DNA from: Campylobacter geochelonis
Lineage (GTDB): Bacteria > Campylobacterota > Campylobacteria > Campylobacterales > Campylobacteraceae
Length of the DNA: 64,000 nucleotides
Direction: 5' to 3'
Assembly: GCF_013201685.1 (NCBI RefSeq)
Contig: NZ_CP053844.1
Span: forward strand, 1,426,001-1,490,000
Within the stretch, counting starts at the first letter, position 1. Every line of letters starts with the position of its first letter. The position numbers and the translations under genes are program-made. The notes below the pieces were generated by a model. It worked only from the letters and a program-made list of their open reading frames with translations, ran no database searches and was not told the origin of the DNA. This document shows, in pieces, positions 57,544 through 64,000 of this stretch.

Positions 57544-57787
57544 TATGAATAAAAATTTGTTTTATAAAGAGCGAATTTTGCTTGACTTTGAAATTTAAAA
57601 GATGTGTACGTGCTGGCGAAATTTAAAAGATAATATTTTATTTTTCATTTGTCTTTAAATTTAGCTTAGAAATTTAGTAAAAAATCAAAATTTTATAGCC
57701 AAAATGTGCAAATTTAAAACATAAATAAATTTAAAAATTTAGTAAAAAATCACTTTACCGCAACCAAATTCGCTCTAAATTTATAAA

Positions 57788-58366
57788 TTATTTCTTAAAT
57801 CTCTCATTAAACCACATAAAACAATACGCCATACTAGCAGCTTTTACATAATTTTCATCATAAACAAATTTCATCGCATCTTTAACAAGTAGGTAAAATG
57901 GTTCGATTTGTTCGTTATCTATACCGCCACCTTTCCATTTTTTCATACTTTCGTTGATTTTAGCGTAAAATATCGTCTGTTTCCCACCAGCAAATCCAAA
58001 AGAGCTATAAAACGAGCCGATTTTTACGACATTTTCTACCTTATAACCAACCTCTTCATAAATTTCTTCTATAATTGTCTCTTCTTCGCTAATGCCCTTA
58101 TCTAAGATTCCAGCGCAAAGTTCATATGTAAAACCGCGCTCTAAAACGTCCTCTTTTTGCCTGCACCAAACCGCAGGTCGAAACTGCTTAACAAGCAAAA
58201 AAGCCTCTTTTTCTTCATGATATAAAAGCACACTCACACTATCGTGAACTTTCACACAGTCCCAATGCATAGCCTTTCCATCTCTTTCAAACTCCATTCT
58301 AAATGGTTTTATGAAATTTGACTCTGGCATTTTAGTTATTTTTACATTTTTTATAGTAGTATCCAC
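57788..58366 (-). CDS. Nudix hydrolase, NUDT14-like (UDP-sugar or ADP-ribose pyrophosphatase)
   Basis: 192-aa cytosolic Nudix enzyme. The region YELCAGILDKGISEEETIIE, then EIYEEVGY, is the Nudix box in the variant form of NUDT14-type UDP-sugar pyrophosphatases; SFYSSFGFAGGKQTIFYAKI afterwards also fits that group. It hydrolyses nucleoside diphosphate sugars to monophosphates. The start is a GTG inside the last codons of mgtE (16-base overlap), so it is translated from the mgtE transcript; the alternative ATG at 58330 removes conserved N-terminal residues. Confidence 0.85.
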   Translation of the reverse strand: MDTTIKNVKITKMPESNFIKPFRMEFERDGKAMHWDCVKVHDSVSVLLYHEEKEAFLLVKQFRPAVWCRQKEDVLERGFTYELCAGILDKGISEEETIIEEIYEEVGYKVENVVKIGSFYSSFGFAGGKQTIFYAKINESMKKWKGGGIDNEQIEPFYLLVKDAMKFVYDENYVKAASMAYCFMWFNERFKK

Positions 58367-59775
58367 GTCGCAAGTCCTAAAAAGCTAAAAAATCCTATGA
58401 TATCAGTAAGCGCAGTTAGTAAAACAGATGAGCCAACTGCTGGGTCGATGTTGAGTTTTTTAAGAGTTAAAGGTATAACTGTACCCAAAAATCCAGCAAA
58501 CATAATACTTATAAACATCGCACACGCTATAACAACACCAAGCATAGCTATATCAAACCAGATATAAGCAACAATGCCAAGTAAACAGGCAAACACAAGT
58601 CCATTTACAAGAACGATTCCTATCTCTTTTTTCAAAACGCCTTTTTTATCGTTAAACTCAATCTCACCAAGCGCTAAGCGGCGAACCGTAACAGTAAGTG
58701 CTTGTGTTCCGGCATTTCCACTCATACCACTAACTATAGGCATCAAAATAGCAAGCGCAACGATAGTTTCAATCGTCTTGTCAAAAAAACCGATTATAAA
58801 AGAGGCGATAAGAGCGGTAAAAAGGTTTAAAAGCAGCCAAATAGCGCGCGCTTTTCCAGCTTTAAAAAGTGTATCTTCTTCCTCTGCCTCATCATCAACT
58901 CCAGCTAGGTTATAAATCTGCTCAGTCGCTCTTTCTTGTATGATATCGTGTATATCATCAGTAGTAATCCTACCAACTAAAACTCCCCTACTATCGACAA
59001 CCGGCAAAACAGATAGATCAAATTTCTCAAATTTAGTAACAACATCATCTATATGTTCGCTATCTTGCGCAAATTTAGGTCTAAACTCATCTTCTTTAGC
59101 GCTTCTTACAACTTCATCAATCGTTAAACTAAAATTATAGATAATCAAATCCGCAAGCGGTATCGAATACTTCAAAACGCCCTTTTTATCAACAGCAAAA
59201 AGCTGATAAACGCTCTCTAACTCGCCAGTATGCCTTAAGCTTCTTAGTCTATCAACCGCTTCTTTTACAGTTTCATCTAAATTTGCTTTAAAAAGCTCGA
59301 TTTGCATATACGCGCCAGCTTCATCCTCATCGTAGTTTGAAAGCTTTAAAATATCCTCTTTATCATCATCATCAAGCTCATCAAAAATTTCTCTAGCTTT
59401 TACTTCATCAATATCATCGATGTATTCTAAAAGCTCAACTTGATCATCGCTTTCTAGCTCTTCCATAGCTTCAACAAGCTTTTCTTTTGGAACATTTTCA
59501 AGCACATCTTTTAACATATGCTCTGGCATCTCGATAGCTGCGTCTGCTAAGCTTTCAGCGTCAAGTTTTTCTAAGTATGAGGTGTATTCATCTTCATCAT
59601 GTTTTTTTAGCGTTTTTAAGTGTTCGGTGATATCAACACCACTTAACTCATCTTCTGAAGTTTCGTTTATATGGGAGTCAAGCAGCTCTTTAGCTTCTAA
59701 AAAATCCTCATGAAGCTCTTTTTTTTGGATATCGTTTTCATCATTTGTTTTGCTATTTGACTCATTTTTTGGCAT
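58351..59775 (-). CDS. mgtE: Magnesium transporter MgtE
   Basis: 474-aa Mg2+ channel. A long acidic N-terminal helical domain (to about 200) is followed by CBS domains (about 205-285, with LPVVDSRGVLVGRITTDDI) and five transmembrane helices (about 310-474) with the conserved PIVSGMSGNAGTQALTVTVR pore segment. Normal length. It lies between the M23 peptidase and the Nudix gene on the same strand. Confidence 0.95.
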   Translation of the reverse strand: MPKNESNSKTNDENDIQKKELHEDFLEAKELLDSHINETSEDELSGVDITEHLKTLKKHDEDEYTSYLEKLDAESLADAAIEMPEHMLKDVLENVPKEKLVEAMEELESDDQVELLEYIDDIDEVKAREIFDELDDDDKEDILKLSNYDEDEAGAYMQIELFKANLDETVKEAVDRLRSLRHTGELESVYQLFAVDKKGVLKYSIPLADLIIYNFSLTIDEVVRSAKEDEFRPKFAQDSEHIDDVVTKFEKFDLSVLPVVDSRGVLVGRITTDDIHDIIQERATEQIYNLAGVDDEAEEEDTLFKAGKARAIWLLLNLFTALIASFIIGFFDKTIETIVALAILMPIVSGMSGNAGTQALTVTVRRLALGEIEFNDKKGVLKKEIGIVLVNGLVFACLLGIVAYIWFDIAMLGVVIACAMFISIMFAGFLGTVIPLTLKKLNIDPAVGSSVLLTALTDIIGFFSFLGLATWILL

Positions 59776-59789
59776 AAATTTTCCTTATT

Positions 59790-60956
59790 CTAAAGCTCTA
59801 TAAAGTTATCAAACTGCACAAATTTAGCAGGATTATTATGCCCACCAATTGCTTTTTGAAGCTTTTGGTTTTGCTCTTTTACAAATTTTTGAAAAAGCAC
59901 TTTTTCTTTAGTTTCTATATTCTCTTTTGCAGTGTATACAACCTTTTGAAAATCCATCGCCTTGTTGTTTTTATAAAGTCCTAGATGAAGGTGCGGGCCA
60001 CTTGCTAACCCAGTATTTCCTACATATGCAACTATTTCGCCTTGCTTAATTCTTGCTCCATTTTTTATACCTTTAGCAAATTTACTAAGATGAGCATAAA
60101 GGCTTTTATATCCGCCAACGTGCTGAATTTCTAAAGTATTTCCATAGCCACCTTTTTTGCCTACAAAACTTACTCTTCCATCACCAACAGCTTTTATCGG
60201 AGTGCCTTTTTTAGCACCATAATCAGTGCCTAAATGTGCACGATAAATTTTTAAAACCGGATGAAATCTCTTTGGAGTAAATTTAGATGTTACTCTAGCT
60301 CCAGGAATTGGTAGTTTAAAAAGAAATTTTTCATTCATTTTTCCGCGCTCATCATAATACTTTGAATCAAAGTAGTAAAGATAGTTGCTCTTTCCATTTT
60401 CTTCTATCATACCAGATATTATCTGAGGCTGTCCAAAAGGCTGTCCGAGTCTATCACGTTGAGTGTAATAAAGTGCGATTTGATCGCCTTTTCTAAGGTT
60501 TTTAAAATTCACAGATTTGTTAAACATAAGCATAAAAGCATTTGCTAAAAAGCCATTTCCTGTTGCTGCGTTTATATCGATATATGGCGAATTTTCTATT
60601 GTTACGCCTAGTGTATAGGTGCTTTCGTTGTATGCAATCGGGGTAAAATCAATCTTATATTTATTTTTTGCATCTTTAAAAATTTGAATTTGAAGCTCAT
60701 CGCTTATGGGTATTAAAATTTGATCTATCTTTCCATCTTCATCTTTTAAAACCTCACAACTCGCCTCAGCTGCTATCTCAGTGGTTAGTTCTTGATCTTC
60801 TGGACTTAAATCATAATATAACGATGATGGTATTTCATTATCGCTTAAGAATTTTAAAAAGCTTACTCCAGCTGGCCATTTAAACTGCTCCATAGTAAAG
60901 CCAGAACCAAAAACCGAACAACAAAACAAAAACAAAAAAAGAATTTTTCTAGCCAT
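59790..60956 (-). CDS. M23 family peptidoglycan endopeptidase, Csd3/Pgp3-like
   Basis: 388-aa exported enzyme (signal peptide about 1-17). Two N-terminal regulatory domains (about 20-215) precede the LytM/M23 domain with zinc ligands H241 and D245 (RAHLGTDYGA) and H324 with H322 (PHLHLG). The architecture matches Helicobacter Csd3/HdpA and Campylobacter Pgp3, DD-endopeptidases/carboxypeptidases that trim peptidoglycan cross-links and set helical cell shape. The next gene, mgtE, follows after 14 bases. Confidence 0.88.
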   Translation of the reverse strand: MARKILFLFLFCCSVFGSGFTMEQFKWPAGVSFLKFLSDNEIPSSLYYDLSPEDQELTTEIAAEASCEVLKDEDGKIDQILIPISDELQIQIFKDAKNKYKIDFTPIAYNESTYTLGVTIENSPYIDINAATGNGFLANAFMLMFNKSVNFKNLRKGDQIALYYTQRDRLGQPFGQPQIISGMIEENGKSNYLYYFDSKYYDERGKMNEKFLFKLPIPGARVTSKFTPKRFHPVLKIYRAHLGTDYGAKKGTPIKAVGDGRVSFVGKKGGYGNTLEIQHVGGYKSLYAHLSKFAKGIKNGARIKQGEIVAYVGNTGLASGPHLHLGLYKNNKAMDFQKVVYTAKENIETKEKVLFQKFVKEQNQKLQKAIGGHNNPAKFVQFDNFIEL

Positions 60957-61101
60957 TAAAACACCTAAAGTTGATTAATCAATCGATAATTTTACACTAA
61001 TACAGTTTATGTATGGTAAATTTGGCTAAAATTTATCCACGTTTAGTTAATTAACCATTTTTTTAGTATAATTAGCACAATTCATATTTTAAGGAGAGAA
61101 T

Positions 61102-61830
61102 TTGAGATATTTCTTAGCTATTTTAGCACTTTTTACATCGATTTTAAGCGCTTCTTCGTTTAACCTACCAACATACGAAACACCGATTTTAAAGGTTGAA
61201 AATGGTTTTGCACAGATACTAGATAATAAAGATATAATAGTAGGCAGCAGCGGAGTAGTAACGCATACTTTTAGCAACGGCGAAAGCTCGATTATAGCGC
61301 GAGCAGTTGTAGTTGAAAAAGAGTTGGGTTTAGCAAAAATTAGATTTGAGGTATACTCAGCCTTAGAGCAACCCGCACTTCCACTTCCTGGAATCCTACC
61401 AAAAAGTGGCGATAAAGTAACGCTAAATTTTCTTTACTCAAGAGCTGTTATTGTCGCTCCAAATCAAGAAGTTTACGAGCAAATTGTCAAATTTTTCCCA
61501 AATATAACCTTTGTTAATCCAGATTTAGCTGGCGCATATCTAGCTTTTAACCATAAGCCAAATCCATCAAGAGATGATTTTAGAAATATCTGCGCGCAAA
61601 ACGGCGCTGGACTTATCTTTATAGCGATGGATGGTCAAGGAGTTTTTGCAGATTGTGGAAGTTTTGAAATTTTAAAAAGCTTTAAAAGCGGAAGCGTTAG
61701 CCACTATCAAGTGCCGTTTTATAGCCAAATTAGAGGCATTGAACCTGCATTTTGGAAACTAGATAGCTCTTATATAAGCAATTATAACAAACATTATAAA
61801 TTCCTACTTGATATCAAGGATGAGAAATGA
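61102..61830 (+). CDS. Plasminogen-binding-protein (PgbA) N-terminal-like exported protein
   Basis: 242-aa protein with a signal peptide (about 1-18). The pattern VGSSGVVTHTF, SSIIARAVVVEK, ALPLPGILPKSGDKVTLNFL and YSRAVIVAPNQEVYEQI resembles the PgbA_N domain of Helicobacter plasminogen-binding proteins; the variable C-terminal part of PgbA is absent. Whether it binds plasminogen is unknown. It starts at TTG with AAGGAG 6 bases upstream. The stop overlaps the start of glcD by four bases. Confidence 0.65.
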   Translation: MRYFLAILALFTSILSASSFNLPTYETPILKVENGFAQILDNKDIIVGSSGVVTHTFSNGESSIIARAVVVEKELGLAKIRFEVYSALEQPALPLPGILPKSGDKVTLNFLYSRAVIVAPNQEVYEQIVKFFPNITFVNPDLAGAYLAFNHKPNPSRDDFRNICAQNGAGLIFIAMDGQGVFADCGSFEILKSFKSGSVSHYQVPFYSQIRGIEPAFWKLDSSYISNYNKHYKFLLDIKDEK

Positions 61831-63209
61831 ACCAAACTCATATAGATTTTTTCACAAATTTACTAGGCAAAGATAATGCGTATTTTGATAAAGCTCACAA
61901 GATAGCTTACTGTTATGACGCTACAAAAAAGCGTTATGAGCCAGATGGCGTGCTTTTTCCACGCGATGAAAACGATGTAAGTAAAATTTTAAAATACTGC
62001 AACGAAAATGGCGTGATAGTCATACCTCGTGGTGCAGGAAGTGGCTTTACTGGTGGTGCTTTAGCTGCAAACGGTGGCGTGGTTTTAGCTTTTGAAAAAC
62101 ATATGAATAAAATTCTTGAAATCGATCTTCAAAACTTAGTCGCAGTAGTCCAACCAGGATGTATAAATATGGACTTGCAAAATGCAGTTGAAAAGCTAGG
62201 ACTTTTTTATCCACCAGATCCAGCTAGTCAAAACTATAGCACAATAGGCGGAAACGTTAGCGAAAATGCCGGTGGTATGCGAGCAGCAAAATACGGCATA
62301 ACAAAAGATTATGTCATGGCACTTCGTGCTGTGCTTGCTAATGGCGATATTATAAAAGCAGGAAAACGAACGATTAAAGATGTCGCAGGATATAACATAG
62401 CTGGAATTTTAATCGCTAGCGAGGGAACTCTTGGCGTTATAACAGAAATCACTCTAAAACTTATCGCAAAACCAAAATTTAAAAAAACCGCAATGGGCGT
62501 GTTTAAAAGCGTTGATGATGCGATGAATGCAGTTTATAAGACGATGTCGGCTGGTGTTACGCCTGTTGCGATGGAGTTTTTGGATAATTTAAGCATTAAA
62601 GCCGTTGAAGAGAAATATCACAAAGGCTTGCCAGTTGATGCTGGAGCGATTTTAATCGCAGATGTGGATGGAAATTTAGAGCTTTCATTAGAGCAAGATT
62701 TAGAAATCATACAAAAAGTTTTTAAAGAAAATGGTGCGCTAGACTTTGTTATCGCAAAAGATGAGGAAGAGAGTGCAAATTTATGGTTTGCTAGAAGAAA
62801 CTGTTCGCAAGCAATCACTTGCTATGGAAGCTTGAAGCTAAATGAAGATATAACAGTTCCACGCTCAAAACTACCAAAACTTTTAGATAAAATCAAAGAA
62901 ATTTCAGCTAAATTTGGCGTAACAACACCATGTTTTGGGCATACCGGAGATGGCAACGTTCATACAAATGTTATGGTTGATAAAGAAAACGAAGATGAAG
63001 TAAAACGCGGATATGAGGCGATTGAAGAGATTTTTAAAGCCACTGTTGAGCTTGGCGGAACGCTTAGTGGAGAGCATGGAATCGGACTTTCAAAAGCTCC
63101 ATATATGCACCTTGCATTTAGCGATGAAGAGATGGCGCTGTTTGCAAATATCAAAAAAGCTTTTGATCCAAACAACATCTTAAATCCGTTTAAAATGGGA
63201 TTAAAATAG
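61827..63209 (+). CDS. glcD: FAD-linked 2-hydroxyacid dehydrogenase, GlcD-like
   Basis: 460-aa flavoenzyme of the GlcD/D-lactate dehydrogenase family. The FAD-binding domain shows PRGAGSGFTGGALAANGGVV and NVSENAGGMRAAKYG; the C-terminal domain has FGHTGDGNVHTNVMVD and GGTLSGEHGIGLSKAPYM, all typical. It oxidises glycolate, D-lactate or a related acid; the exact substrate cannot be told. No glcE or glcF lies beside it. Second gene of a tight run starting with the PgbA_N-like gene. Confidence 0.88.
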   Translation: MNQTHIDFFTNLLGKDNAYFDKAHKIAYCYDATKKRYEPDGVLFPRDENDVSKILKYCNENGVIVIPRGAGSGFTGGALAANGGVVLAFEKHMNKILEIDLQNLVAVVQPGCINMDLQNAVEKLGLFYPPDPASQNYSTIGGNVSENAGGMRAAKYGITKDYVMALRAVLANGDIIKAGKRTIKDVAGYNIAGILIASEGTLGVITEITLKLIAKPKFKKTAMGVFKSVDDAMNAVYKTMSAGVTPVAMEFLDNLSIKAVEEKYHKGLPVDAGAILIADVDGNLELSLEQDLEIIQKVFKENGALDFVIAKDEEESANLWFARRNCSQAITCYGSLKLNEDITVPRSKLPKLLDKIKEISAKFGVTTPCFGHTGDGNVHTNVMVDKENEDEVKRGYEAIEEIFKATVELGGTLSGEHGIGLSKAPYMHLAFSDEEMALFANIKKAFDPNNILNPFKMGLK

Positions 63210-63211
63210 AG

Positions 63212-63652
63212 TTGAAATTTAGCGTAAAAACTGGCTTAAATTTAGCTTTCTTGCTATATTTAGCGGCTTTGTTAAGACTTGCTGTGTTTAGAGATAGTTT
63301 TAGCACTTCAAATCTTTTTGAAGTTGGGAGCTATAATTTAAGCCTTTTTAGCGATTTGATTGAAATTTACAAAAACGATAAATTTATCTTTATACTTTTA
63401 TTTTTAGGAAATTTAGGCTGGTTTGTGCCATTTGGCGCGTTTTTAAAATACCACGGCGTATCTTTTCTAAAATGCCTATTTTATGGTTTTTGCTTTTCGC
63501 TTTTGGTTGAGACTTCACAATTTGTCTTTAAGTGCGGAGTTTTTGAACTTGATGATCTGGTTTTAAACTGCGTTGGTGTCTTGCTTGGAGCGCGGTTTGT
63601 CATGTGGCTTAAAGCACATAAATTTAAAAAAATACAAAAAGAGTTAATATGA
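63212..63652 (+). CDS. VanZ-like membrane protein
   Basis: 146-aa protein with four hydrophobic helices and the VanZ pattern: LFRDSFSTSN-type early loop, NLGWFVPFGAFLKY, SLLVETSQF and ELDDLVLNCVGVLLGARF. Role unknown; VanZ itself modestly raises teicoplanin resistance. It starts at a TTG two bases after the glcD stop and ends in an ATGA overlap with the next gene. Confidence 0.8.
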   Translation: MKFSVKTGLNLAFLLYLAALLRLAVFRDSFSTSNLFEVGSYNLSLFSDLIEIYKNDKFIFILLFLGNLGWFVPFGAFLKYHGVSFLKCLFYGFCFSLLVETSQFVFKCGVFELDDLVLNCVGVLLGARFVMWLKAHKFKKIQKELI

Positions 63653-64000
63653 AATTTAATCCCAAATTTAAAGCCTTTATAAAAAACACCTTTGAAATTT
63701 ACGACAAAGAGCTTATGCACTATGCAGCAAGCCTTAGCTTTCACACGATGCTATCGCTAATCCCTGTGCTTTTACTCTCTTTATCTATATTTACGCAACT
63801 TCCAAGTTTTGATGAATACTACGCTAAGATAAAAGAATTTATCTTCTCAAACCTACTTCCAACTCATCAAGATATGCTATCAGGCTATATCGAGCAGTTT
63901 ATGTCAAACAGCGTTAGCCTTGGGATTTTAGGTTTTGGAGCGATAATTGTAACAACTATGCTTTTTTTTGGAGATTACGAATACGTTATAAATAAAATCC
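63649..64000 (+). CDS. YihY/BrkB family membrane protein (5' part, cut by window end)
   Basis: The frame is open from the ATG at 63649 to the end of the window (117 codons). The segment DKELMHYAASLSFHTMLSLI with IPVLLLSLSIF is typical of the YihY/UPF0761 family (once called RNase BN), with a first membrane helix in the usual place. It overlaps the VanZ-like gene by four bases. Function unknown; the remainder lies outside the window. Confidence 0.85.
   Translation, partial: MKFNPKFKAFIKNTFEIYDKELMHYAASLSFHTMLSLIPVLLLSLSIFTQLPSFDEYYAKIKEFIFSNLLPTHQDMLSGYIEQFMSNSVSLGILGFGAIIVTTMLFFGDYEYVINKI

Noticed and set aside
58351-58366. Overlap of mgtE and the Nudix gene as a frameshift artefact
   Set aside because: Both proteins have complete conserved ends, so the overlap is real and simply reflects a GTG start inside mgtE.

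Overview
The window is low-GC DNA from a member of the Campylobacterota, most likely a Campylobacter species outside the jejuni/coli pair. The evidence is the gene set: a PhosS/PhosR-type two-component pair beside a pst operon, a PhoX phosphatase, a TorA-like reductase with its small c-type cytochrome (as in C. jejuni Cj0264c/Cj0265c), a Csd3/Pgp3-type M23 peptidase, a PgbA_N-like protein, agmatine-route putrescine genes, and codon use dominated by A and T. No rRNA, tRNA or CRISPR array was recognised. The species was not determined.

Layout. 1-3.6 kb: flavin reductase, a secreted beta-trefoil lectin-like protein, a YdcZ transporter and a convergent ABC-F ATPase. 3.6-6.9 kb: a gene-poor stretch with three perfect short tandem arrays (9, 9 and 14 bp units), a dispersed 'tail' sequence that follows arrays of different unit, and a broken IS1595-type element. 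6.9-10.8 kb: a large autotransporter with a repetitive YGG-type passenger. 10.9-18 kb: pstS-pstC-pstA-pstB-second pstS, divergent from phosR-phosS, with a three-repeat PhosR-box-like site between them. 18-22 kb: orphan adenine methylase, MATE exporter, panB and a YgjP-type metalloprotease. 22.4-23.2 kb: second IS copy. 23.5-31 kb: TAXI-TRAP transporter, aguB, CDF transporter, aguA. 31-33 kb: phoX. 33.4-34.1 kb: third IS copy. 34-42 kb: an unknown membrane protein, dnaB, ispG, thiD and a bioF-bioG-bioC cluster. 41.9-44.9 kb: a very AT-rich two-gene cassette (multi-TM protein plus DUF4209-type protein with an RNxxxHG motif). 45-49 kb: TorA-like reductase, its cytochrome and a divergent regulator. 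50-52 kb: groES-groEL under a CIRCE element. 52-64 kb: AsmA-like protein, MFS transporter, DUF4153-like protein, Nudix hydrolase, mgtE, M23 peptidase, PgbA_N-like protein, glcD, a VanZ-like protein and the start of a YihY/BrkB protein cut by the window end.

How the genes work together. The Pst uptake system, PhosS/PhosR and the Tat-exported PhoX form a phosphate-starvation module split over two loci. AguA and AguB make putrescine from agmatine. BioF, BioG and BioC belong to biotin synthesis. The TorA-like reductase and cytochrome form an anaerobic respiratory branch.

The least explained parts are the array-plus-tail repeat family at 4-6.5 kb, the 32-base interruption shared by all three IS transposases, the membrane protein/DUF4209 cassette at 41.9-44.9 kb, and a regulator at 48.2 kb that may start at a rare ATT codon. 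All functional calls come from reading motifs by eye; no database search was run.
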